Shown here: positions 1 to 9,404 of the stretch, one piece after another
Layout: each line of letters starts with the position of its first letter
Position numbering within the stretch: the stretch's first letter is position 1
Assembly (NCBI GenBank): GCA_963920575.1
Contig: OY986967.1
Coordinates: 1,826,527-1,890,526 of the forward strand
DNA length: 64,000 nucleotides
Direction: 5' to 3'
Origin: Narthecium ossifragum
Lineage: Eukaryota; Streptophyta; Magnoliopsida; Dioscoreales; Nartheciaceae
The notes under the pieces: model-generated
Database searches by the model: none
What the model was told of the DNA's origin: nothing
Seen by the model: only the letters and a program-made list of their open reading frames with translations
Position numbers and translations under genes: made by a program

Positions 1-480
1 CAAAGAATTTAAAAAAAAAAAGAGAGAATCTCAACCTTTTATATTTATTATCAATGTAGTTTTATTTATTTTAATGTACTTATAAATTCCTGCAATGAAA
101 TCTTTCATTCATAAGAGTAATGTTAGCATAACTTCATTCATATGAGTAATTCTAGTATAGTTCTATCACTCATAAGAGTAGTTCTATCACTCATAGGAGT
201 AGATCTATCACTCATAGAAGTAGTTCTAGCATAGTTCATTACCCTCATAGAAGTAGTTCTAGCATAGTTCATTACCCACATTTCCCATCGTCCATTTCTC
301 ATCTTACATTTCCCATCATCCATTTCCCATCTTTCATCTCCCATCTGTCACTTTCTCATTGTCCATTTTTCATGACTTCTCGTCATTCATTTTGTCACCA
401 CTTCTCATCTTTCATTTTCCACACTTTTTATCTCTCAAGCTTCAACACCTTTGTTCGAACTGCGTCTTTGAAGGAGTTGA
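1..480. repeat. AT-rich flank with short tandem repeats
   Basis: No gene is visible. From about 100 to 285 there is a degenerate tandem array of units like CACTCATAAGAGTAGTTCTA (about 20 bp), plus a longer unit ending in tagcatagttcattaccc repeated twice (about 219-280). It is followed by CT-rich repeats of catttcccatcgtcc type (270-430). These look like local minisatellite expansions; no coding signal supports the short reading frame through them. Confidence 0.7.
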
Positions 481-482
481 AC

Positions 483-740
483 CTAAACACGTCCCCTGAT
501 TTTGACTATTTTGACTCTGCCGATCAACGGTAAGATTTCCTCATCAACGGAAATAGTTTGCATCATTCCAAAAGAATTCTTCACCAATTCATCGAATGCC
601 AATACAGCCGGATCAACTGGCGATGCATCAGAATGATCTCCCAACTGCATTGCCGGCTGTGACCCGGTGGCTAGCGCCTCAAGGCGCGAGACCGCAGCTT
701 CCATCCTCTCCACCAATCCCTTCTCCATCTCCAACGCCCA
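483..740 (-). pseudogene. N-terminal fragment of a cyclase-associated protein (CAP1-like)
   Basis: The minus-strand reading starts MEKGLVERMEAAVSRLEAL at about 728 and continues through a segment with DPAVLAFDELV. Plant adenylyl cyclase-associated proteins (actin-monomer recycling) begin in this style: an acidic MEE start, a VxRLEAAVxRLEAL helix, then DPxxxAYxDL. After about 80 residues the similarity fades and a stop follows (483-485). No downstream exons, HFD domain or CARP domain are found in the next 1.4 kb, so this is a relic or captured first exon. The identification rests on recalled family appearance, not on a search. Confidence 0.45.
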
Positions 741-749
741 AGCCAAACT

Positions 750-1078
750 TTGTAAAAAAGATCCTAGCTTTCTACACCACTTCCCTCTCTGTTCCTACAA
801 GACAAATCCATTATTTCATCAACATTTATATAACTACTCTAGTCTCTAGGATTGAAAATTCCAATACAAGATGACATTAAGCTTCTTTCTATGAAATCGG
901 ATGATATCTAGAAGAAAGAAATCTTATTAAGGTCGAGAACAAAACACCAACAATGATTCACAGCTTACATATATGCCCATAAGATCAAAGTATGAGATTT
1001 CTACACGATATTTATCGAAGCAAACAACATCTTATCATCACCTTTTTTTTTCCTTTCCCAATCAAGGCTCTGGCAATC
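750..1078. other. Intergenic sequence, nothing recognised
   Basis: AT-rich sequence with no sustained reading frame, no clear promoter and no repeat structure that I can see, ending at the target duplication of the small retroposon at 1090. Confidence 0.6.
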
Positions 1079-1089
1079 GAAGCGTGATT

Positions 1090-1196
1090 AAGGGCTGATG
1101 AGGTAGCTCATCATGCCCGTCTTAACTAGGGTATGTAATCGGGTTGTAGAACAGCCTCGGGCTGTAGCTTCAGCTTATCTAATAAAAAAAAAAATA
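1090..1196 (+). mobile_element. 5'-truncated LINE 3' end (107 bp) with poly(A) and TSD
   Basis: The 107-bp insert ends in an A-rich tail (about 1182-1194) after cagcttatctaat. It is flanked by a perfect 11-bp direct repeat GAAGCGTGATT at 1079-1089 and 1197-1207, the signature of target-primed reverse transcription. The end atctaat plus A-run resembles the tail of the LINE on the minus strand near 60.52 kb (ctcatctaatc plus A-run), so a 5'-truncated LINE end is more likely than a SINE. No coding capacity. Confidence 0.7.
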
Positions 1197-1207
1197 GAAG
1201 CGTGATT

Positions 1208-1544
1208 CATACAAATTACAATGTCAACAGAAACAAAAAGCATGTAATTGCTTCTTGGTTACAATTTTTCGTAAACTCTAACAGGATTTGTTTCTCATTC
1301 GATCAAACAAGTGTAAAATGGGAGCTTGGACGAGAGTCGGAGAGGACCAGATGCTATGCTTACGGGATCCGAGGAAGGTCGAAGAGTTCAAAGAGGTGTA
1401 CGTGTGTATATATACTCACATAAAAATATCCTTGAAAAACTCTCAAATTACACATTTATCACTTGAAACTTTATTTAAAATGATTTTTGTAAAACTCCAC
1501 GTGGTGTTGTGTTAAAACAAATCAAACCTATGTGCCCGCTCCAA
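1208..1544. other. Intergenic sequence, nothing recognised
   Basis: AT-rich stretch with short overlapping reading frames only. I see no gene, RNA gene or repeat in it. Confidence 0.5.
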
Positions 1545-1944
1545 TAGGGGTGTAAATGAATCGAGCTACTGGAGCTCGGTTAAACTCGAGTTCAAGCCGA
1601 GTTCGAGCCACAAATACGGCTTGTTTCTTAATCGAGCTCGAGCTCAAACAACCTTAGGCTCGACTCGATTAGGCTCAAAAGCTCGATTAAGTTTTTTTAA
1701 TAATAAAATTTGTTAATCAATCTTGTAAGGAGTATAAACGGTTATGCATTATTCTCCATATTAGTTTGATTTAATTCATGTACTTAATATCTAATCTATA
1801 GTTATAGTATATTAATCTAATGCAATCAACCATATATAGTATTTATACTAATCCCATAAATCAAATTGAGTTTTTATAACCGAATCACCCATTAATCTGA
1901 TGATTACCCTGCCATGTGACAGGGAGTCCACCTAGTTATATATA

Positions 1945-2372
1945 GGGAAAATTACCTATTTAGTCCCTTAACTTTCATGAAAGTAACGTTTTAGTCCCTA
2001 ATTTTTTAAAAGTATCAATTGGGTCCCTACATTATCAGATTCGTCACAATGCAGGACATCCGTCCGACGCCGTCTATTATATTAACGGCTGGGCAGTCAC
2101 GTGTGGTCACGTGATGGATGCCGTCTCCCCTCCGAGGACGCCGTCTCCTTTTCAGTTTCAGTCAAGCTTTGGCGCCCTTTTAACCGGCGGAGAGGGATTA
2201 GGGCTTAGCGTTTCTCTTCGAGTGGATGTCGCTAGCCGATCATCGAAGATCCAAGACGGAGAGGGTTTAAAAGGGCATTTTTTCACCTATTCGGAACTTC
2301 TAGGGCTTGTATCACGCTGCAAGGAGACAACTTCTTCATGAATCACCATCAACAACCAGGTTCGTGAATCCC
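1945..2372 (+). repeat. MULE left terminal inverted repeat
   Basis: It pairs with 7725-8166. The outer 200 bp are nearly identical. The middle (about 2140-2230) has diverged, and the inner part from gcttagcgtttctcttcga to aggttcgtgaatccc is conserved again. The inner end of the TIR probably serves as promoter and leader for the GRF gene beginning at 2485. Confidence 0.85.
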
Positions 2373-2484
2373 TAAGTGATCACACCTTCAAATCTTTCTT
2401 TTTTGGATCTTCTTGTCCATATTTGTAGATGCATTGCATCTCTTGCCCACTAATAGCTCTTTTGTGGTGCTTAGTTGACATAGA

Positions 2485-3016
2485 ATGGCATCAAGTGATT
2501 CCTCGTCATCTTCCAATTTCCCTCTTTGCTATTGTGGAAAGAAAGCTAGGATGAAAACATCTTCGACAACCAATAATCCTGGAAGAAGGTTTTTTGGTTG
2601 TACCAATCACAGTGTAAGCTGTTCAAAAGCATATTAGTACCCATTATTTGGTACCTAGTATTTTTATGCTTATGTTTCATGTGTTTTGAGTTTGTTGCCA
2701 TGGTTAATGGTTTATGCATGAACGTGGGGGATGCAATTTCTTCATCTGGATTGATAATGAGACCTGTTGTGAGAGTGGGAAGATGGTGATTCTTGAACTC
2801 AAAGCAAAGAATCAGAAATTGGAGGCTGAATTGAAAAAATGTAAAGCAAAAGAGACTGAAGACCTAGCTAAAGTTGAATCGTGGAGCATGGAGATGAAGA
2901 AGCTAGAGGTGAAGCTGAATAAGATGAAAAGCAGAGAAAAATTTCTATGGCTAGTAATTGTGGTGTCATTTATTCTACTCATTTCTGTAATAACGATCAT
3001 GTGTCCAATTGAATGA
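2485..3016 (+). CDS. GRF zinc-finger protein with coiled coil and C-terminal membrane segment (MULE-borne)
   Basis: Exon 1 (2485-2613, 43 codons) encodes a Ser-rich start and the first half of a GRF zinc finger: CYCGKKARM, then NPGRRFFGC. It stops at a GTAAGC donor (2614). The second half, HERGGCNFFIWIDNE, resumes at about 2714 and is followed by a charged heptad region (KNQKLEAELKKCKAKE, about 60 residues, coiled coil), then a hydrophobic segment (LWLVIVVSFILLISVITIM) three residues from the end: a tail-anchor-like helix. GRF fingers bind nucleic acid; plants have many GRF+coiled coil+TM proteins of the uncharacterised At4g04775 type. I see no canonical AG acceptor in frame just before 2714 (a stop lies at 2705-2707), so the exact junction is uncertain and the gene may be damaged. 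Confidence 0.65.
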
Positions 3017-3446
3017 TTTCAACCTGTCTGTAAGAATGATCTCTGTTGATTGAATGGAACCTACCTTTTGTAATATTTTGGCCAGCAAGAATGTAATAGA
3101 TTGTCAGGTTTCATGTCAATTATAGTGAACTGGATCTAATATGTTGGGTTTCATGTCAATACAACACATACATGTTACATACTTGAAAAAGAGATTCAGA
3201 AAATGTTCAAACCGAACTGCTGAATAACCGATTGCTATTCAATTGCAAAACGACAGCATGTTTCCATCCAAAAAAAGTTACAATGCCTGCACAAAAAGTG
3301 ACTCCCAGCAATTTAGACCATGTTCACATTAATACAGTTTCATAAGGGGACCTAATCCATCAATGTCGGATGCAGGCAATTACAACTTCAAAATGGGACT
3401 TGTTTGCACTCAAAAATATCTTGAGGTAGACTATTTACAACATAGC

Positions 3447-4440
3447 TTATGGCATCCATCTGATAATACCAGCAGGTTGTGCCTTAGTAGAAACTGATGT
3501 CCCTCCTCCACCTTCAGTCCTTGGTGCTCTGTATGGTGCCCTAACTGGATTTCCCTCCCAATCCAAAATTAGACTTCCTGCTTGACCACCTTGTCTTGGC
3601 TGCTTAACAGCTTGAGTTGTCTGACTTAGTCTAGCTTGAGTTGTCTGACTTGGTCCAGCCATTTGCACACTGATCTGACTTGAAGGCCCTGCATTCCCTT
3701 CCACAGTGTGACGACCCCTTCCTCTGCCCCTTCCTACTCCCCCCCTTCCACTTGCCTGGCCTTGCTGAATTTGAGTAGGATATAGATGACTTGGTTGATA
3801 CTACAAAAATATACAAGTAAATACAAAGTCAACCCTTGAAGTTGTGCCAACTTGTGAAATGGCCTTAACAGTACATTACTAACCTGAGAGCCTCCAATCC
3901 CTGCATTCCCTTCCACTGCGTGAAGACCTCTTCCTCTACCCCTTCCCACTCCCCCCCCCTTACCCTCCCTCTTCCTATTGCCTGACTTGACTGAAACTGT
4001 GTTGGCATTAAATGAGGAAATTATAACATGCTAGAATGATAATTCACTCTACAAGTAAATACAATTATGTAGTAAACCTCAACTATTGGGCTCCTCATAG
4101 TCCCTTCCATTGTGTTTGCTCCTCTGCCCCTTCCTACTCCCACACTTTCTGTCTGGCCTGGCTGAAGCTGTGTAGGAAGTAGATGAAGAAATTGTAACAT
4201 GTTAGAGATAAATACAATTCAATGCACAAGTAATCAGAGTATGTAATTAACCTGAACTACTGAGCTCCCCATAGCCCCTCTGCTCCTTCCTACCCCTCCC
4301 TCCTCCCCCCCCCCCCCCTCCTCTTCCACTTGTCTGGCCTAACTGACTGCTAAAAGTTCCACTTGTCTGACTTGACTGAGACTTCATAGGAGGTAGACCT
4401 CCTGAAGTGCCTGAATCTGACTAGAGACATCTGTCCCTCC
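3447..4440 (-). repeat. Tandemly duplicated mini-exons in the transposase tail
   Basis: At least four homologous exon+intron units occur in tandem on the minus strand. Exon parts are about 4440-4252, 4167-4078, 3996-3884 and 3764-3447 (the last extended to the stop). Each is bounded by clear splice signals (acceptors ACACAG, ACACAG, TTCAG; donors GTTAAT, GTTTAC, GTTAGT) and encodes a Gln-Gly-Gln / VGRGRGRG / EGNAG-like module. The introns between them share taagtaaatacaatt-like sequence, so whole units were duplicated. G-runs (14 at 4305-4318) vary in length; one causes an in-frame stop in the third unit. Confidence 0.7.
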
Positions 4441-7216
4441 TTCCCATGTTTCTTTTAACCTGCTAATATTGAAACAACAAAACAGATTAGCCAATTAAAA
4501 AGGAATATTGAGCTCAAAGCACACATAAACATAAGTTTTCAAGGCAGGAACTTACAGGGATTTTTTGTCTACTGGCAGTTGTTGGAAAACTTCCAATGTC
4601 AACATTTACAGAGCTCCCATCAGTGCTTGTGCCTTCTGCATTCCTAGAAGGTTTAGGACATGGTGGCCTTTTACAACTCCTCTTATTATGGCCCCATTCC
4701 ATGCAGTTGGAGCACTTTAGAGATGTGCCCCTCCTTCTCACTCTCCTATTGTTTATAGGCTCATCAGGTTCCCTTCTTCGAAGCTTCTTGGGTCTTCCTG
4801 GCATTTTTCTGTATTTGGGAGGCTTGATTGGTTCACCATTTGTCCTTTTCCAAAGCTTGTATCCATTAACAGGTTTTATGCATTGGCCATATGCAAGCAT
4901 ATACTTCTCCTTCTTGTACCACACATCTACATGGTCTTCCGCATTTCTTCTTAGATGCCAAATACATGATATTGCATGTGCACTTCGTATCCCTCTCAGG
5001 TCCCATTTCCTACAGCTACATGTGTGACCATCCAAGTCAATTGTAAATTGCTCATCCATAAATCTCACTTCAAATTTTGCATCACCAACATATCTAGTAA
5101 TCCACTCTCTAGTTGCCATCTTCTCATTGTCCAGTTTCAGCTGGATCCTAGGACAAATATCATTTTCAGATGCTAACATCTTTTCTCTCTTGATTCTCAA
5201 TCTAATCATCAGTTTAGTCCTGATCTCCTCAAGCATTGAGATAATAGGTTTGTACCTAGCATCTAATGTGAAGGAGTTAAAGCTTTCAGAAATATTGTTG
5301 ACCAACAAATCACTCTTTGGAAAATAGCTAAAAGCATGCCTACACCACCACTGAGTTGGCATCTTGTTAAGCCAATTGAAGGCTTCAATGTCAAGTGCCT
5401 GAATTGGATTCATTGTTTCCACAAAGTAAGGATGGGTTGTGGCTTTTGCTGCAGCCCACATCAACTCTTTCAATTGCAACCCTCCGTGCACTTTCTTGAA
5501 ATTGGCATATAAATGCCTCACACAAAATCTATGCTCTGCATCAGGCAAAAGCTCATTAAGTGCAGGAACCAATCCTTGCCATGTGAAACAATATGTTAGA
5601 TGAGGAAATTAATAGTAATTACACTAACAATGTGAAACATGTGCATTAACAATAAATGAAAGGCCTCATACCTTCTGTTGATATGTAATAAAGGTCCAGT
5701 GATGATACTGGACATGGCCAATGTCACCAATTAGGAGCTCAAGAAACCAGGACCATGTGTCCTTATTCTCCACTTCAACAACTGCATAATAGATGGGATA
5801 CATCTGGTCATTGCCATCCTTTCCTATGGCAGCCAATAATTGACCTCCACATGGACCCTTGAGGTGGCAGCCATCCAAACCTATGATGGGCCTACAACCA
5901 GCTTTAAAACCTTCTTTGCATGCTTGTAGACAAATGTAGACCCTATGGAAAACTGCATAACTGCCATTTCATTTTCTATCCACCATTAGCTTGCATGTAC
6001 TGCCAGGATTGCTCCTCATAAGTTCCTGACAGTAGTCCCTGATCCTGCTATATTGTTCTACAAAATCCCCCTCATAATGTTGTCTAGCCTTGTTCCTAGC
6101 TCTCCAAGCAACCATCTTACTGATTTCACACAAACAATCTCTCTTCACCAACTGCTGGAACCTAGACAATTTCATTGTTGGGTCCATCTTGAAGTCATCC
6201 CTGTATTTCTTGGCTAGCCAAGTGGAAGACACAAACTTGTTCTTGTATCCCCTGCTGCAAGTGTGGATATTATCAAGAGTTTTAAGCTGGAAAGTACTCT
6301 CCCCCTAAATTGGAGAGGCATGTGCCCTCCAAGGACAGCCTTCTTGGCACTCAGCTGTAACCCTACGTTTGTCATTTTTTGTGAACCTTATCCCATACCC
6401 ACCTTTCACTCCATACTTTTTAATGTATTCCTTGAACACTGCTGCACTTGGGAATTTCATTCCCAATTTTGGTTGGATGTCCCCAGCCATGTCAATAGCC
6501 TCTCTAAAGATTGGATAATTGCCCTTCTCCTTTCCCTCATCTGATGAACCATCAAGACTAATGAGTTCATCACTAGGCAAGTAATCAGATTCATCACCTG
6601 CTTCATACCCAAAACTGGTTGCACCCTTCATGTTCTGTTCTTCACCCTCTTGATGTATCTCTTGCTGTGCAACCCCAGCCTTCCCCCTGTCTCCACCAAA
6701 ATAATCTTGAGCAACGTTGATGTTTGTGTAATGTTCCTTGTCCTCATCATCTTCCTCAGCATTACTACTCTCCACATCTGGATCATAAGCCACATCTTCA
6801 GAATCACTACCAGATTCCATCTGACAATGATCATCCACATGTGTCTCCACTTGTAAGTCTTCATGTTCAACTGCACTGACTTTAGGCCTTGACACACCAT
6901 CCACATTAACATTTGGATTAAGATTCTCATGTTCAGCATATAGTGTGACTATACCAATCCTACTGGCAACCATAGCCATATCCATCACATCCTTGTCACT
7001 ATTCAGGACTTTCGGTCCTATATCAGGATTCTTGTACCATAACTTAGCATTCTCACACTTCAACTGTTCTAACATGTCATCTAAATCTAGCATTCCGAAA
7101 TGGTCAGCATCCTGGCCTGCAAACACAGTACTTTTCCCCCCTATATATATGTCTTGATCCCTGCAGAACTGACCCCCATGCATAACTTCAATGCTAAAAG
7201 GTACATCATCAGCCAT
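3447..7216 (-). pseudogene. MULE transposase (mudrA-like), disrupted
   Basis: Reading leftward from ATG 7216 (just inside a TTGCAG acceptor): a PB1-like N-terminal domain (FSIEVMHGGQF, 7210-6950), an acidic linker, the MuDR DNA-binding region (GMKFPSAAVFKEYIKKYGVK, about 6470-6390), the MULE catalytic core (GLDGCHLKG, about 5880; HRFCVRHLYANF, about 5530), a SWIM zinc finger (CSCRKWD, about 5010), a CCHC knuckle (CSNCMEWGHNKRSC, about 4700) and a Gly/Arg-rich tail in several small exons down to 3447. Lesions: in-frame TAG at 6305-6307 and TGA at 5969-5971. At the intron 5573-5667 the two sides do not join in phase by one base. The residue where the second catalytic Asp is expected reads Tyr (FITYQQK), and the SWIM Cys in the IPCxH position reads Ser (IRSAH). 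This copy is inactive. Confidence 0.88.
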
Positions 7217-7724
7217 CCTGCAAGTCATTGCATCATACACATACAACAATTAATATGCCCAAATTAGCAATTATTTTACCCTAATAAAATATGACAAGTA
7301 TGTTAGGACCACAAGCAACATCTATTGGACCACAAGCAACTATAACTGAAAAAACACAACATCTATGGAACCACAACCAACTAGAACAAGGAAAAATATG
7401 TATGGGACCATGATGCAAATAATTACATTAAAGAAGCACCCTAGGAGTCAGAAATGATGGCCAGGAAGAATAAAAAACAATCCTAAAATCAAAGGTAGCC
7501 TCGGATCGAAGTCATTCGGGGGACAAGAACCAGATAAAACTAACCTAATATCCTTGAATATAAAAGGTGGGATAGGAACAATAAAAAGTAGTCTACAATA
7601 TAAGTTAGGGGATACGAATAGAAAAAACTAATATGGAGTAGGGATTCACGAACCTAGTTGCTGATGTTGATTGGTGAAGAAGTTAAGGGACACGAATAGG
7701 AGAAAAAAAACCTAGTATGGAGTT
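7217..7724. other. MULE internal non-coding leader with a 54-bp duplication
   Basis: This segment between the transposase start and the right TIR should hold the transposase leader. The sequence at 7631-7685 (atatggagtagggattcacg...) is a copy of the TIR inner edge at 7714-7768, so the TIR boundary has been locally duplicated. No other gene is visible. Confidence 0.6.
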
Positions 7725-8166
7725 GGGATTCACGAACCTGATTGTTGATGGTGATTTGTGAAGAAGTTGTCTCCTTGCAGCGTGATCCAAGCTCTAGAAG
7801 CTCCGAATATGCGGAAAAATGCGCTTTTAAACCGTCCCTGTCTTGGATTTCCGATGAGCGGCCGGCGACATCCCCTCGCAAGCCCCTCGAAGAGAAACGC
7901 TAAGCCATGATCCCAAAGCTTGGTCACCTGAGCCGCGCGTGTGGACTAGCCGTTGGAGTGGGGGGGACGGCGTCCTCGGAGGGGAGACGACATCTATCAC
8001 GTGACCACACGTGACTGCCCAGCCGTTAATATAACAGACGGCGTCGGACGGATGTCTTGCATTGTGACGAATCTGATAATGTAGGGACCCAATTGATACT
8101 TTTAAAAAATTAGGGACTAAAATGTTACTTTCATGAAAGCTAAGGGACTAGATAGGTAATTTTCCC
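7725..8166 (-). repeat. MULE right terminal inverted repeat
   Basis: Inverse of 1945-2372. It carries an insertion/replacement relative to the left copy around 7920-7970 (gccgcgcgtgtggactagcc). The conserved inner edge (gaagaagttgtctccttgcagcgtgatcc) probably acts as promoter for the transposase gene. Confidence 0.85.
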
Positions 8167-8859
8167 TTATATAGATAATGGCTCGTCTTGATTGGGCTCG
8201 AAAGCTCTACTTTGAGGCTCACGAGCCAAGCTTTCTCTATGACCAGATGAGCTTTGAGGCTCAATTGAAACTCAAGTCAAAGCCCGAGCCCAACTAAAAG
8301 AGCTCGAGCTAGCCAAAGCCCAGCTTGATTACCCTACGCTCAAGTGGCATATAGTTGAAGCCCGACTTGATTACTGCCTACGCTCAAGTGGCATATATAA
8401 AATGACATTTCTACTCTAATATGAATAATCCAAACGTTGATAGATTTTTCTTTTGTACAGGATTTTTTTTTATTTTATCAAAGACTGATTTTTACAGAAG
8501 CTCATGTAGTGTTGTTTACGTGGGTGCTAGTTTGGCATAAGATGTGCTTTCACCTGTTGTGCTAAATCAGCAGCCACGCTGTGTTGTGTAAAAGATATAG
8601 ATAATTGGTGTTTACATCAAATTTGTGAAAATTGTTGATGGGTACACCCCTATCATTAGATTTAAGGTCATAACACCATTTTACATCAGTTATGGATAGT
8701 TATGATTGGTTATATAATTTTGATGACCTTTTTACCCCTATGGTAATCCAAATCCTAATCCCAACTATAACTCCATCATCCCCCTCCCTCTCCCCGTCCC
8801 TCTTCCCTTTCTCTTACTGTCATCTTTCTCCATCATCCCCCTCCCTCTCGCCCTCCTCT

Positions 8860-9150
8860 CCCCCAGCACCCTCTCCCCCGCCACCCGGCTAGCCACCATC
8901 GAGAAGTCAGTACACCCCGCCGTCGACGACGACAGGCAGGTCAACATGATGTCCGACCAAATCGAGATGGGCATGGGCGGCGTCGCCCTTCGTCTCCGCC
9001 ACCGCGATCAAGAAGTGCGCCGCCTCCGATCCGTCATCCCAGCGCGACAACGCCTCCGATCCGTCGTCGTCGGAGGTCTTTGTGACGGACGACGCTTCCT
9101 ATGTCTACTCTGACCCCGACCACTCCTTTTAGATATTCGACTTCGCAGAC
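8860..9150 (+). pseudogene. GC-rich gene-like fragment, unidentified
   Basis: An abrupt GC-rich island in AT-rich surroundings. Two overlapping frames read as protein-like: LATIEKSVHPAVDDDRQVN..., then, after a frame change near 8985, ...KKCAASDPSSQRDNASD... and VFVTDDASYVYSDPDHSF ending at a TAG. No start codon, no splice context and no family recognised. Probably a captured or decayed exon. Confidence 0.35.
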
Positions 9151-9404
9151 ACATCCACATACCCCGTCCCTATGAACAGCTTAATCCAGCAAATTTGGGC
9201 ATGGATATCATATGAGAGGTATGTGAAGGGATGGATATGAGCATGAGAAAGAATAGGGACTGTGAAGAACATGGACCGTGAAGCTAAGGCCATTTTCTCT
9301 GATCAAGAGAGGACACATCAATCATTTCTCATTAAAGGTCTGTGAAGGGATCTATGGTCTATGTGATTGAAGCTGGGTGGTAGATGTGTTGACAGGGTGA
9401 AACA

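Larger units (their letters stand above)
1945..8166. mobile_element. Mutator-like element (MULE), 6.2 kb, long TIRs
   Basis: A complete structural element. It starts GGGAAAATTACCTATTTAG at 1945 and ends with the inverse at 8166. The terminal inverted repeats are long: 1945-2372 and 7725-8166. The flanks carry a 9-bp target duplication, TTATATATA (1936-1944) and TTATATAGA (8167-8175), with one mismatch, as expected for Mutator. Inside are a transposase gene on the minus strand (7216-3447) and a GRF zinc-finger gene on the plus strand (2485-3016), convergent. The transposase carries two nonsense codons, so this copy is not autonomous. The single TSD mismatch and TIR divergence indicate a moderately old insertion. 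Confidence 0.9.
1545..8652. mobile_element. Possible hAT-like non-autonomous element split by the MULE
   Basis: Both flanks of the MULE (1545-1944 and 8176-8400) are rich in GAGCTCGAGC / GGCTCGA motifs, a texture typical of plant elements that begin AGGGGTGTAAATGA. The outer ends form a perfect 10-bp inverted repeat, TAGGGGTGTA at 1545-1554 and TACACCCCTA at 8643-8652. No matching 8-bp target duplication is visible (gctccaa versus tcattag), so either the right boundary or the hAT assignment may be wrong. A short tandem duplication (tacgctcaagtggcatata) lies at about 8336-8400. Confidence 0.35.

Noticed and set aside
4303..4319. 14-nt C-run as an assembly error
   Set aside because: Plausible, but the same transposase tail has G-runs in each repeated exon, so true slippage is as likely; cannot be decided from sequence.
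4596..5027. 143-codon plus-strand frame
   Set aside because: Antisense shadow of the MULE transposase SWIM/knuckle region.
5572..5572. Independent start of a 352-residue protein at 5572
   Set aside because: The nominal first codon is TTG inside an exon; the sequence is the continuation of the transposase after an intron.
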